The translations under genes were made by a program, and so were the position numbers. From assembly GCA_027704905.1 (NCBI GenBank), contig CM051001.1:36805565-36869564 (forward strand): a stretch of DNA of 64,000 nt. Direction: 5' to 3'. This DNA comes from Muraenolepis orangiensis (lineage: Eukaryota > Chordata > Actinopteri > Gadiformes > Muraenolepididae). The notes under the pieces were generated by a model. That model did not search any database, was not told the origin of the DNA, and saw nothing but the letters and a program-made list of their open reading frames with translations. Below are positions 52,880-63,898 of the stretch, one piece after another; the stretch's first letter is position 1, and the number at the start of each line of letters is the position of its first letter.

Positions 52880-53132
52880 GTACAAAATGGCGGGTTCTTT
52901 GCTACATACTACATTATGGAGTGTCTAATGTTGCGTAACAATGTGGAGTACAGTCACTGTTACGCTGTTATGGAATGGAATGGAACACTGTCATATTTTG
53001 GGAGGTGATAGATATTGCAACACTTCTTCCTCTTCTCTTGGGTTAAAACTGTTTGGCGTTCTGCTCTGTCGGTTCCTCCTTTTTGCTCCGCTCGTTCATT
53101 GGTCACTTGCACCTCTCCTCTCTCCCCTCCAG

Positions 53133-53317
53133 ACACCACAGAAGCAGAAGCGGAGGATGTGACTTACGCAAACGTCTCTGCGCTACAGGCTCAGGGAAGG
53201 CAGCGAGTTCAGAGGCCGACGGAAGTGAAGGCCGCCACGGCTCCGGGCTTCAGGCCGCAGACGGTTGAAACTAACATGGAGTGTTTGTACTCTCAGCCCC
53301 GAAAGACCAGACCCTAA
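53133..53317 (+). CDS. Receptor B exon 6: cytoplasmic tail with ITIM
   Basis: 61 residues with EAEAEDVTYANVSAL (ITIM-type VTYANV) and a second tyrosine in CLYSQP. It ends RKTRP at TAA 53315-53317. The acceptor follows TCTCCCCTCCAG. Most of this exon is deleted in A and C. Confidence 0.78.
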
Positions 53318-54023
53318 CAGCTGGAAACACACACGGTCTGGTGATGTGGAGACGGCGATCGAGCCAGAGTGCCAGCGGCCCCGTTGGACCTTCTGAGCTG
53401 CCAGGAAGACTTCCGTCTTCCAGCGTCTAAAAGGCCACTTTCATTGAACCCCTGTTTCTGATGTTTATTCTGTGGGGACATTCATGAGGACGTTTTGGCT
53501 GAACCTACATTGGACTTAGTGCACTATCATCATCACCTTCATGTCAATTATTGTATTTATTATTTAGTTATTAGACATGTTAACCATTTTACTATTATTT
53601 TTTAAATCTTCTTACATGAAAAGAAAAACGCAGGTGAAGTTGCTTGGATTAAGGTGTATAAAATATGTTCTACGGTTCATTTTAACATTAACAACCAGTA
53701 AAACACAGAGGTCATGTCATATGGTACCTTTTTGATACCGGGGCTTTGAAGGTTTACAGTTGTGTCATAAAGAAAACAACTAACTTTATGATCCATGTTT
53801 CTCTGTTATGGTCTTCCATTTTGAACCCAGTGAAGCATTGACAGCAGATGTTTGCTAACTCATATCCTGATAGTCATTTAACAGTGGGACAGAGATGCGT
53901 TCTGCTGAAGCCGCTGGTTACATTAAGGTCATACAAAGTACATTACATTCACTTCTCATTTATATGGAAGTACTTCCTCTTTCATGTTATCTCTCTCTCA
54001 TATATATATATATACATATATAC

Positions 54024-55076
54024 ACAGGGGGCGTCGCAACAGGGTAGGCAAAGTAGGCAATTGCCTGGGCCCCCGAGCTGGAAGGGGGGCCCCCAAGGAC
54101 GACAGATTATATTTCCCCCCCGCGCGCTTAATGATGTTCGCGACCCCCCCCCCCCCCTTCCTAAAATGCAACCAATCAGATATTTTTCTGGGTTACTGGG
54201 AAGAATATCCGTCAACCAAAGTATTCTCTGTTCTTGAGCGAATGCTTTGGCCCTAAACTGAATGAGAGCGTACGTTTGGATTGACAATTTGATCAACCAA
54301 TCATATATTGGTATGTAGCCAATGTGCGTATTCTTTCAGATTTCCCCACAGTTCCATAGTGCGTTAGAAGGTCTAGCTTAGTGCTACGTAGGTTTTTTTC
54401 TACGTAGGTTTTTTTTACGTCGAAATGGCAACAGGTGAAGATGATGTTGTTGCAGAATTGTTGTTAGTACCCTTTTCAAGACGACCATTCAGTGAAAAGA
54501 TGGACATTATAAACTTGTTTTAACAACCCCGTCATCTGTGGAAAGGACATTTTTCGCCCTCAAATGGATAAAAACATGCAAGGAACAGAACAGGACGACT
54601 CACTGCATTAGCTTCCATAGCTATTGAAAGGCAACTTCTTTTGGATCTGAAAAGCAGTGATCAGCTTTATGACCGGGTTATCGATCCATCCAGAAGGACA
54701 GGAGAATGGATTTCGTCTTTAAGTGATTGGTGAGTGAGACAAAATTTTCTTTGCTGGTTTTGGCGCAGTGTTGCGTCTCGTTGAGCTGGTTGTTGCATTT
54801 TGTTTCCACACACTTGTTGAATGATTAGTTAATGGCTGTCTTGGGTTTGTTAAGCATTGTTGTGCATTTGAATTGAGAGTTTTGACTTGATCTTTCTTTG
54901 CATCGCTTAACGTGAAAAGACTTAACGTAACTAAGAGTTTCAAAACCGTGATCAATAATCACCAAATTTCTCTGGCATATGTCTTGTCATTAGCGCTCAC
55001 CTAACAAAATATCTTAAATCGTACTATTACAGAATGCTACAGAATGTCCAGTTGTGATAGACACGGTTCGCCACTG
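54024..55076 (+). mobile_element. Composite hAT remnant
   Basis: The left end CAGGGGGCGTCGCAACAGGG with TAGGCAATTGCCTGGGCCC is a terminus of one hAT family. From about 54160 the sequence belongs to the family of 55091-56157 and ends with its right terminus ...GACACGGTTCGCCACTG at 55076. It is therefore a fusion of two elements. A transposase C-terminus lies at about 54500-54725. Confidence 0.65.
54500..54725 (+). pseudogene. hAT transposase C-terminus, frameshifted
   Basis: Readable in two frames: TTPSSVERTFFALKWIKTC, then ALASIAIERQLLLDLKSSDQ and LYDRVIDPSRRTGEWISSL. SSVERTF-x-ALK-x-IKT and IAIER...YDRVID are hAT dimerisation-domain hallmarks. Confidence 0.7.
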
Positions 55077-55090
55077 GTATATATATATAT

Positions 55091-56154
55091 CAGTGGTGAA
55101 GCGTCAGGGCCTTCAAGGTATTCAGAGAAGACCCTGGAACTCTCAGATGAAACAAAACAAATTGAATTAATTGTATTAATAAAATGTAATACAATTTAAT
55201 CAAATTTTATCAAATTTAAATAAAATGAATAAATGAGAATGGTATCTGAGTTGTTGATCTGTTATATTACAGTTACGTTGATTTGTTTGTCTTTCTCGGT
55301 CCATGCACGACGCATTTGAGTGGTTTTGTGTTGGAAAAACAATGCAACCAATCAGATATTTTTCTAGGTTGCTGGGAAGAATATCCTTCAACCAAAGTAT
55401 TCCCGATGACTTTGGCCCTTAGACTGAATGAGAGCGTACGTTTGGATTGATAATTTGATCAACCAATCATATAGTGATTTGTAGCCAATGGGCGTATTCT
55501 TTCAGATTTCCTCACAGCTCAATAGGGAGCTAGAAGGTATACTGGCTGGAGCGAGAGGGGATCTAGCATAGTGCTACGTTGTTTCTACATAGAATTTTAC
55601 GTCAAAATGGCGAAGGCGAAGATGATGGGCTGTTACTTCACTACATGGACACTGCTTTACCAACTATGGTACACTTGGAAATTGGCTGCGACAAACTTAT
55701 CTGCCTAAATGAGATAAGGCATAAAGTGACTGCAGTCTACAGCAGGGGTTCCCAAAGTGGGGGTCGCGGGACCCCGAGGGGGGGTCGCGAGATGATTTCA
55801 GAATCCTCTTGATGTGACCCATGAGGTTTATTTATTTTTTATTTTATTATTATTATTTTTTATTTATTTATTATAATTTGTATTATTATTATTATTGTTA
55901 ATAATAACGTGAGTGACAAATAAAGGAATTCTGATTCCCACAGATTCACGACATCATCATTGAAAAAAAACACACACAATGTTCGTGATCGCGATTACCC
56001 CCCCCCCCCCCCTTCACGATGTTCGCAATCGCGACATACGGTGATAGTGGGGGGGTCTCAAGTCTCCAGCACTGTTATTTTGCGGGTCGCGGGCTGAAAA
56101 GTTTGGGAACCCCTGATCTACAGAAGGTCCAGTTGTGATAGACACGCTTCGCCA

Positions 56155-56157
<3 letters not shown>
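55091..56157 (+). mobile_element. Short hAT transposon with CAGTGGTGAAGCG termini
   Basis: Left terminus CAGTGGTGAAGCGTCAGGGC; right terminus ...TAGACACGCTTCGCCACTG. ATATATAT flanks both sides but lies in a TA tract, so it is weak as a duplication. The 55336-55640 region is homologous to 54160-54430 and holds the transposase start (AAAATGGCGAAGGCG). A second hAT is inserted at 55743. Confidence 0.8.
55743..56115. mobile_element. Non-autonomous hAT nested in the hAT at 55091-56157
   Basis: The termini CAGGGGTTCCCAAAGTGG and TTTGGGAACCCCTG are inverted. The flanks GTCTACAG (55735-55742) and ATCTACAG (56116-56123) form an 8-bp duplication with one mismatch. The interior is T-rich and C-rich without coding. 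Confidence 0.88.
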
Positions 56158-56192
<35 letters not shown>

Positions 56193-56283
56193 AACACACA
56201 CACACCTAAGTGGCAGCTTGTGGTGTTTGAAATGGGGGAAGCTCAGTTTAGGCCTATGTCATAAAATGTGTCTTATACATTTG

Positions 56284-56530
56284 TTATTGTTTATATGTGA
56301 ATTCTGCCCTACTTTCTTTTTCAAGTCTCTGAAAAAGAATTCCAGTTTTTATGACAGCGTAATAGAGGAAATGGTCTATTACCCTGTCATACCAACTGGC
56401 ATTATGTTCCAGAGACTTGACCAGTTTCCTCTCATTGGCCAGCAGAGCAAGGCTGCTCAAACGGTTTTGGCCCATTGAGTTGCAAGTGTATGACTTTGCT
56501 CGTTTGAAGCAGGAGAAGCTCCTCTCTACA
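56284..56530 (-). pseudogene. hAT transposase C-terminal fragments in inverted arrangement
   Basis: The minus strand encodes NRLSSLALLANERKLVKSLE and HNASWYDRVIDHF. The plus strand just to the left encodes the related SLKKNSSFYDSVIEE. Two copies of the same segment therefore meet head to head as an imperfect 40-bp palindrome around 56321-56419. Confidence 0.65.
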
Positions 56531-56760
56531 CCTGCTGATGCAGGTAGTAACTAATTTCAGCCACTAGGGGGGCAATGTCCCTTCCCTCCCGCAAACCCCG
56601 CCAATGGGGTTGGCGAGAAGTAATGAGGGTTGATGCTGCCCTCTGGTGTAGACAGGGTGAATAACAATTGTGACACTCTTTTTGATTGCTACACTTTAGC
56701 CAGGCTTCCCCTCCCTAATGATCCTCTTTAACAGCCATTGGTGCCATGGCTACTAGCACT

Positions 56761-56821
56761 GGAGGAGGAGGAGGAGGAGGAGGAGGAGGAGGAGGAGGAG
56801 GAGGAGGAGGAGGAGGAGGAG

Positions 56822-56877
<56 letters not shown>

Positions 56878-56958
56878 CTACTACTACTACTACTACTACT
56901 ACTGTAGTAGTAGTAGTAGGAGGAGGAGGAGGAGGAGGAGGAGGAGGAGGAGGAGGAG
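56761..56958. repeat. Compound (GGA)n(GTA)n(CTA)n(GTA)n(GGA)n microsatellite upstream of receptor C
   Basis: The order is GGA, GTA, then CTA (inverted), back to TAG and GGA. The GTA/CTA boundary at about 56877 is a perfect inverted repeat able to form a long hairpin. Confidence 0.93.
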
Positions 56959-57333
56959 GCGGGATGGAACCTTTAGGGTTCAAACACCAACTATCCAGGT
57001 GGGGGCAGAACCCTCTCAGAGTCAATCACCCTGACCACCACACTATCAATGTTGCCCTACAAGGCTATATTTAAATTTTAATTCAATCTTTGCATCTTAT
57101 TCATCTTATTCATTACTTGGGACCAAATTCAAATGATTCATGGATATTATGACAGTGTTAATATGAATTAATATGAAATGTCCTAATTTGTTTGTATAGT
57201 AGTTTGAATTGCATGTTAGAAGATTGCAGAGTCTGCACTAAAAACAAATGTACTGTTAACACATCTTATCCTAATAAGGTTATGGCCCTTTTAGTAAAAC
57301 TGTGGTGAATATTGCAGACCTTTAACTAAGCGT

Positions 57334-57348
57334 ACTTCCTCTTATTGG
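57334..57348 (+). promoter_or_regulatory. Putative ETS/PU.1 site and inverted CCAAT box, receptor C
   Basis: ACTTCCTC (57334-57341) followed by TTATTGG, 52-66 bp before the ATG at 57400. Confidence 0.4.
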
Positions 57349-57399
57349 CTCATGTGAATATAGACTTGAGCAGTGGAACTCGGAGACAACACAGGCAAA

Positions 57400-57448
57400 A
57401 TGCTCTACAGGGCGGCTGTGCTTGTGTTCCTGGTTGGAGTGACCGACG
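57400..57448 (+). CDS. Receptor C exon 1: signal peptide
   Basis: MLYRAAVLVFLVGVTD, identical to copy A, phase 1 donor GTGAG. Confidence 0.75.
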
Positions 57449-57929
57449 GTGAGATTCTTATGACATTACTCTATTGGGTCATAATGGGTTTAATATCATT
57501 TATTTTTTTCAGCTATGGCATTCTATGAGTTAAAAAAAAGTAGTTGTTAAAAGTTTTTTTGCTGGTATGTTTATATATTTGGGGTCAATTCAAATTCAGT
57601 ACATTCTGTTTAGATCCTAAATCAGTACTCAGCCTTCCCCACACTGTGAGATCACACGTGTGTTACAGCAGAACATAACAGCATTACGGACATTATCAAG
57701 TGTTTATTTTATTTGTTTAATGAAGAAGGGAAATTACGTCAATCAAATCGAACAATAATACAATATTGTATGTTTTTTAACATTAACAAATACCCTGCGG
57801 ATATTTCATTCTAAATGTCAATCCCTTGTTATAGTAATAGTAACAAGAGAGTCCCTATAGTGCTGGTGAGAGAGTGATCTGTGAGTCTGAGAGAGATATA
57901 TGTCCCGTGTGGTTTTACTCAACGCCCAG

Positions 57930-58256
57930 GTGTGAAGGTCTTCTGCAACGCGACCAGGCCCCATGGGGACGTGAACGTCCCCCAGTGCTTCGGACCTCTT
58001 GGAGGAGCTGTGGAGGTCCAGCTCGTCACTCCGTTCTCACAAGGCTATAAAGTCACACTGAAGACAAATGAAAACGTCCTATTCTCACGAGATATTGAAA
58101 GAACAATTCAAGTAGAGAACTATTCATTTGATCTGAGCACTGGAATATTTACTGTGAAGGACATCAAAAGGACAGATGACGCTGAATATTCCATTGAGAT
58201 ACATAATGACAATGGAGTTTTAATAGCCGTGGGAATTTGTTCTTTGTCCGTTCAAG
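57930..58256 (+). CDS. Receptor C exon 2: IgV-like domain
   Basis: 109 residues; the same length as B. Differences cluster in LVTPFSQGYKVTLKTNENVL and YSIEIHNDNGVLIAVGICSL. Confidence 0.76.
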
Positions 58257-58565
58257 GTGAGTAACTATATTACTATTTCGGTAACATTCTTGCCCAACAG
58301 GATTACACATTCGAGGGAAACGGCATGTTTACCTCATTATGGATTAATTAGACACTGACTGACATCTGACATAAGCTTCCAGAAACACTGCTGGCTGTCA
58401 AGCTCAGTGTCAATATTATTGGTAATATCACATGCAATTCTGTAGGAATACTATATGAATGTTGTTAATATACTCCTTTAATTGTCCCTGTGCTGATATA
58501 TAATTAATGTTGTCAACATTTGAATAGAGGAGGTCTGTGTGGCCTTTTAGAAATGTTCTTTATTA

Positions 58566-61500
58566 GTCAAGTCAAGTCAAGTCAAGTTTATTGTCACTTC
58601 ACAGTTTACAGTTTAGTATAAAGCAGTGATGTGAAATTCTTGTGTGCAATACCCGACGACAGACAGCAGTTATAAAATATGATAAAATAAAAATAGATAA
58701 AAATAGATAAAAATAGAATAAAAAATAGAATAAAAAATAGAATAAGGAATATAAAATAAAAAAAAAATGCAATTTATAAAATGCAAAAATCAGCACAGAA
58801 AAGAGCAATATATATATATAAATCAATGTAATAAAATATACATTGTTATATGTTATACGCCCTTGTTCAGCAGCCTGATGGCCTGACTGTGGAAGCTATC
58901 TCTAAGCCTATTTGTACGACACTTGATACTGCGGTATCGCCTGCCTGACGGTAATAGTGAGTAAAGTTCGTGGCTGGGGTGGGCAATGTCTTTTATAATT
59001 CTTTTGGCCTTGGCCACGCACCGCTGGTTGTAAATGTCCAGGAGGGAGGGGAGCTCACCTCCAACGATATACTGGGCCGTCCGCACCACCCTTTGAAGCG
59101 CTCTGCGCTCGAGTGCCGTGCAGTTCCCGTACCAGGCGGTGATACACCCTGTCAGAACACTCTCGATGGTGCCGTTGTAGAATGTTCTCAGGATGCGGGG
59201 GCCCATGCTGAATTTCTTCAGACGCCTGAGAAAATACAGGCGTTGTTGGGCCTTTTTCACCACGTGTGTGGTGTGCGTGGACCATGTGAGGTCCTCGGAG
59301 ATGTGCACGCCGAGGAACTTGAAGCTGCTGACCCGCTCTACTGCAACGCCGTCGATGGAGATAGGGCTGTGCTCTCCCCTCTGCCTCCTGAAGTCCACGA
59401 TCAGCTCCTTGGTCTTCTTGACGTTGAGGGCGAGGCTGTTCTCCTGGCACCACTGCTCCAGCGATCCGACCTCCTCCCTGTAGGCTGTCTCGTCGTCGCC
59501 GGCGATCAGGCCCATCACTGTCGTGTCATCAGCAAACTTGACGATGACGTTGGAGCTGTGCATAGCCATGCAGTCGTGGGTGTAGAGGGAGTAGAGGAGA
59601 GGGCTCAGCACGCATCCCTGGGGGGCTCCCGTGTTGAGGGTCAGTGGCTCTGATGTGGTGCTGCCCATCCTCACCACCTGGCGGCGGTCCGACAGGAGGT
59701 TCAGTATCCAGCTGCACATGGATGGGGGTACGCCTAGACCTCTCAGCTTGGTGTCTAGCTTGGCAGGAACTATTGTGTTGAATGCTGAGCTGTAGTCCAC
59801 AAACAGCATTCGCACATAACAGTTCTTCCCCTCCAGGTGGGAAAGGGCAGTGTGGAGGGCCATGGCAATTGCGTCGTCCGTGGATCTATTTTGACGATAT
59901 GCAAATTGCCATGGGTCCAGCGTGGTAGGTAACACGGAGCAAATAAAGTCCTTGACCAACCTCTCGAAGCATTTGCTAACGATCGAGGTGAGGGCCACAG
60001 GTCTGTAGTCATTCAGGCATGTTACCTTGGTTTGTTTAGGGACAGGCACGATGGTGGATATCTTGAAGACCGCGGGGACAACAGCCTGGGACAGGGAGAG
60101 GTTGAAGATGTCTGCAAAGACTCCTGCCAACTGGTCTGCGCATGCTCTGAGGACGCGGCCCGGGATGTCGTCGGGGCCTGCCGCCTTACGGATGTTCAGC
60201 CGCTTAAAGGTGCGGCGCACATCCGCCTCCGAGATGCGCAGCTGGCTGGTCTCCCCAGTCGGTGCTGGCTTCGGCGGGCTGCCGTTTACGTCGAACCGAG
60301 CAAAAAATGTATTTAGCTCTCCTGGGAGGGAGGTAGAGGAGTTCTCTACACAACTGGTTCTCCCTCTGAAGTTCGTTATCTTCTGCAGCCCCTGCCACAT
60401 ACCCCTCGCATCGTGTTTCTTGAATTGATCTTCCACTCTGTCCTTATACTCCCGCTTGGCAGTGACGATGGTCTTACGGAGGTCGTAACGGGCTCTCGTA
60501 TATTCCTCCGTATTCCCGGAACCAAAGGCGGCGTTACGCGCATGTAGGGCAGCGCGAACATCGCCGTTAATCCACGGTTTCTGGTTGGGATATATCCGAA
60601 CCGACTTGGTCGGAACAACGTCATCTATGCACTTCTTGATGAACCCGGTGACCGACGACGCGTACTCGTTGATGTTATTGTCCGAGGCAACGCGGAACAT
60701 GTGCCAGTCAGCGTGATCAAAACAATCCTGCAGCGTAGAATCTGATTGGTCCGACCAGCATTGGACCTCCCTCACAGCGATCGGTTGCTGCTTCAGTCTC
60801 TGCCTATAGGTGGGGAGCAGCTGGATAGAGCGGTGATCTGATTTGCCGAACGGTGGGCGGAGGAGGGCCTTGTAGCCATCACGGAAGGGAGTGTAGCAGT
60901 GGTCGAGGATCCGCTCGCCCCGTGTGTTGCTCTTTATGTGTTGGTAGAACTTCGGGAGAACCTTCTTCAGGTTCGCCTTGTTGAAGTCCCCCGCTACGAT
61001 GAGAGCAGCCTCGGGGTGGGCCGACTCCTGTTCGCTGATAGCCCCGTACAGTTCCTTCAGCGCTGTGTCCGTGTTGGCTTGTGGGGGAATGTAAACAGCG
61101 GTCACGGTTACCGCTGTAAACTCCCGAGGTAGCCAGTATGGACGGCACATAAGCATCAGGTACTCCAGGTCCGGGGAACAGAAAGACTTGAGGGGATGTA
61201 CATGACTTTGGTTGCACCAAGATCTGTTTATCATGAGACATACCCCCCCTCCGCGATATTTACCGGAGAGAGCCTTTGTTCTGTCCGCCCGGTGTACGGA
61301 AAATCCCGTCGGCTCGATAGCTGCGTCGGTAACCCCCTCCGACATCCATGTCTCCGTAAGGCAGATAATACAATTGTCCCTAGTTTCCCGGTGGAATTGT
61401 ATACGAGCCTGTAGTTCGCTTAACTTATTGTCCAGAGACTGTACATTAGCCAGTAGAATGGTGGGTAGTGGGGGGCGATCGGATCGACATCTCAGCCTGA

Positions 61501-61809
61501 CTAGCACGCCGGCTCGCTTCCCTCGTTTCCTCCGGCGACGCTTGCGCGTAATCGTGCCCAAAATGGACGGAGATAATCCAGCTGTGACTTCGGGCGGGAC
61601 GTCCGAGTCGAAAGAATGAAAAAACTCCGGTAGGCGGCGAGCGACTGTCGATCTGATCTCCCAAAGTGTGCAGAAGTTATAAGTGAACTTGCTGCTAACA
61701 TCCTGAACTAAAATAGTTGCAATAAAAAGAATAAATAACAAAAAACTGCGTCGTCGTGCGGGAGCTCGCGACACGGCAGCCATCTCGTACGGCGCCATAC
61801 TCGCCATAC
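58566..61809 (-). mobile_element. CR1/Rex1-like LINE copy 2, full length, antisense in receptor C intron 2
   Basis: The minus-strand element starts GTATGGCGAGTATGGCG and ends (TTGAC)n. It is flanked by the 5-bp duplication TATTA (58561-58565 and 61810-61814). The same intron in A and B shows the empty site TTCTTTATTACTTAACTTT, which confirms both boundaries. Confidence 0.95.
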
Positions 61810-61840
61810 TATTACTTAACTTTACACTGCTACTGCACAC
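58853..61840 (-). CDS. LINE endonuclease-reverse transcriptase, intact (copy 2)
   Basis: The open frame is 995 residues, but the first residues (MCSSSVKLSN) read in from the flank; the LINE's own first ATGs give MASMAPYEMAAVSRAPARRR. Endonuclease and reverse transcriptase motifs are the same as in copy 1, including VAGDFNKANL, KSDHRS, FVDYSSAFNTIVPAKL and KFADDTTVM. Differences noticed: FL to IL in the N-terminal hydrophobic stretch, SGKD to SGKY, LPAYR to LPTYR, EDKF to EDQF, LQNI to LQKI. The near-identity and intact frame suggest recent retrotransposition. Confidence 0.92.
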   Translation of the reverse strand: MCSSSVKLSNSMASMAPYEMAAVSRAPARRRSFLLFILFIATILVQDVSSKFTYNFCTLWEIRSTVARRLPEFFHSFDSDVPPEVTAGLSPSILGTITRKRRRRKRGKRAGVLVRLRCRSDRPPLPTILLANVQSLDNKLSELQARIQFHRETRDNCIICLTETWMSEGVTDAAIEPTGFSVHRADRTKALSGKYRGGGVCLMINRSWCNQSHVHPLKSFCSPDLEYLMLMCRPYWLPREFTAVTVTAVYIPPQANTDTALKELYGAISEQESAHPEAALIVAGDFNKANLKKVLPKFYQHIKSNTRGERILDHCYTPFRDGYKALLRPPFGKSDHRSIQLLPTYRQRLKQQPIAVREVQCWSDQSDSTLQDCFDHADWHMFRVASDNNINEYASSVTGFIKKCIDDVVPTKSVRIYPNQKPWINGDVRAALHARNAAFGSGNTEEYTRARYDLRKTIVTAKREYKDRVEDQFKKHDARGMWQGLQKITNFRGRTSCVENSSTSLPGELNTFFARFDVNGSPPKPAPTGETSQLRISEADVRRTFKRLNIRKAAGPDDIPGRVLRACADQLAGVFADIFNLSLSQAVVPAVFKISTIVPVPKQTKVTCLNDYRPVALTSIVSKCFERLVKDFICSVLPTTLDPWQFAYRQNRSTDDAIAMALHTALSHLEGKNCYVRMLFVDYSSAFNTIVPAKLDTKLRGLGVPPSMCSWILNLLSDRRQVVRMGSTTSEPLTLNTGAPQGCVLSPLLYSLYTHDCMAMHSSNVIVKFADDTTVMGLIAGDDETAYREEVGSLEQWCQENSLALNVKKTKELIVDFRRQRGEHSPISIDGVAVERVSSFKFLGVHISEDLTWSTHTTHVVKKAQQRLYFLRRLKKFSMGPRILRTFYNGTIESVLTGCITAWYGNCTALERRALQRVVRTAQYIVGGELPSLLDIYNQRCVAKAKRIIKDIAHPSHELYSLLPSGRRYRSIKCRTNRLRDSFHSQAIRLLNKGV

Positions 61841-61933
61841 GTTCTAGGTTGTGATATATTATGAGACGCAATGGTTTTATGTCCATCCTACTGTCACATT
61901 GTAAGACTCAACTCATCAGTTGGTTGCCCTTAG

Positions 61934-62191
61934 CACCGGTCTCCTCTCCCCTCCTGTCCTTGGAGTGTCTGGCCAGCGGAGAGCAGAGGGTGTCCTGTTC
62001 CGCCGAGGGGGACGCACTCCGCTACGGATGGAGTCTAGATGGAAACCAGCTGGTGGACACGCATCTCCTCTCTGGAAACGTTGCCACTAGCCACATCACT
62101 CTGAAGCTGGGCCTGTCAGGAGTGATCAAATGCTCGGTCAGCAACGACGTCAGCAACGCCACGGCAAGCAAAACCGTGTCTGTGTGTGTCG
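61934..62191 (+). CDS. Receptor C exon 3: IgC2-like domain
   Basis: 86 residues as in A, with QLVDTHLLSGNVATSHITLK in the central loop. Splice sites intact. Confidence 0.77.
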
Positions 62192-62293
62192 GTGAGTGAA
62201 AGATACAGGACATAAAAGGTGGATGAAAGGAACTTGGCTTCACTAGCAGTTGATTCATCACATGACTTATAACACTACCATTGTCTCTCATAG

Positions 62294-62400
62294 GATTCAT
62301 TTATGTAAATTGCACATCAAATGGGACCTCTATATCACAGTGGGTGCTTAGAGACAACAACACCGTATGCATTGAGACACCAGCCCAATATGTGGGTTAG
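62294..62400 (+). pseudogene. Receptor C exon 4 with in-frame stop and no donor
   Basis: The acceptor CTCATAG is intact, and the frame reads GFIYVNCTSNGTSISQWVLR and NTVCIETPAQYVG before TAG at 62398. The B-type end PEEPGNVNKT and its GTAAGC donor are replaced by sequence leading into (AC)n. Confidence 0.75.
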
Positions 62401-62432
62401 CAGACTAGCCCATACACACACCCGTATGCACA

Positions 62433-62628
<196 letters not shown>

Positions 62629-62659
62629 TACATACTGTATATACTGTATACATATATAA

Positions 62660-62700
<41 letters not shown>

Positions 62701-62840
62701 GTCAGTGATAAATGGATTTTAGCAACCATTGTGAATGAGGTGTGAAAATAATGAAATAAGTCTGCTTTCCTATTAACATATATGTGTATAAATGTATATA
62801 ACTATATAGATGTTTGTCCTCTGCCATACTTTTTTCCCAG

Positions 62841-62942
62841 AGCGCATCCATATAATGATAAATGGTTTTCGGGCGGCGATTGCGCTGCTGCTAACAGTTG
62901 CATTGGGAGTCTACTGCGCGTGAAGGAAGAAAACCTCAAAAG
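62841..62942 (+). pseudogene. Receptor C exon 5: transmembrane segment with premature stop
   Basis: ERIHIMINGFRAAIALLLTV then ALGVYCA and TGA (62921-62923). A and B have CGA (Arg) here, so it is a C-to-T change at a CpG. The basic anchor RRKKTSK is lost. Confidence 0.8.
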
Positions 62943-63109
62943 GTACAAAATGGCGGGCTCTTTGCTACATACTATATTAAGTAGAGTCTAATGTTGCGTA
63001 ACAATGTGAGTACAGTCACTGTTACGCTGTTATGGAATGGAATGGAACACTGTCATATTTTGGGACATTGCAACTGCGTTCTGCTGTCTCAGTTCCTCCT
63101 TTTTTCTCC

Positions 63110-63162
63110 TTGAAACTAACGTGGACGGTTTGTACTCTCAGCCCCGAAGGACCAGACCCTAA
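63110..63162 (+). pseudogene. Receptor C exon 6 remnant
   Basis: Only the last third remains (LETN to RRTRP-like), joined directly to intron sequence TTTTTTCTCC. The ITIM part and acceptor are deleted. Confidence 0.75.
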
Positions 63163-63898
63163 CAGCTGGAAACACACACGTCTGGTGATGTGGAGACGGC
63201 GATCGAGCCAGAGTGCCAGCGGCCCCGTTGGACCTTCTGAGCTGCCAGGAAGACTTCCGTCTTCCAGCGTCTAAAAGGCCACTTTCATTGAACCCCTGAT
63301 GTTTCTGATGTTTATTCTGTGGGGACATTCATGAGGACGTTTTGGCTGAACCACATTGGACTTAGTGCACTATCATCATCACCTTCATGTCAATTATTGT
63401 ATTTAGTATTTAGTTATTAGACTTCTTAACCATTTTACTATTATTTGTTTAATCTTCTTACATGAAAAGAAACAAATGAACTGTGCAGGTTACGCAGGTG
63501 AAGGTGCTTGGATTAAGGTGTATAAAATAGTGTATAAAATATGTTCTACGGTTCATTTTAACATTAACAACCACTAAAATACAGAAGTCATGTCATATGG
63601 TACATTTTCGATACCGGGGCTGGGGCCGGACCATGTTTCTCTGTTATGGTCTTCTATTTTGAACCCAGTGAAACATTGACAGCAGATGTTGGGCTATGAA
63701 AAGAGTTTGCTAACTCATATCCTGATAGTCATTTAACAGTAGGATGTAGATGCGTTCTGCTGACACTTTAATTGTTATGGTAGTACTTCCTCTTTGATGT
63801 TATCTCTCATATATGCACAAATATATTTATATGTAACCCTGTCTCTCAGACGGCGAGCCCCAGCGATGACTCTGCGTTGTGTAAAGGGTTGATGTCAT

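Noticed and set aside
53281..53317. Second ITIM or ITSM in the receptor B tail (CLYSQP)
   Set aside because: Position -2 is Cys and +3 is Pro, so it fits neither the ITIM nor the T-x-Y-x-x-[VI] ITSM pattern.
58970..59653. 227-residue frame opposite the LINE ORF (also 30503-31186)
   Set aside because: Present identically in both LINE copies as the antisense of reverse transcriptase codons, with no independent motif.
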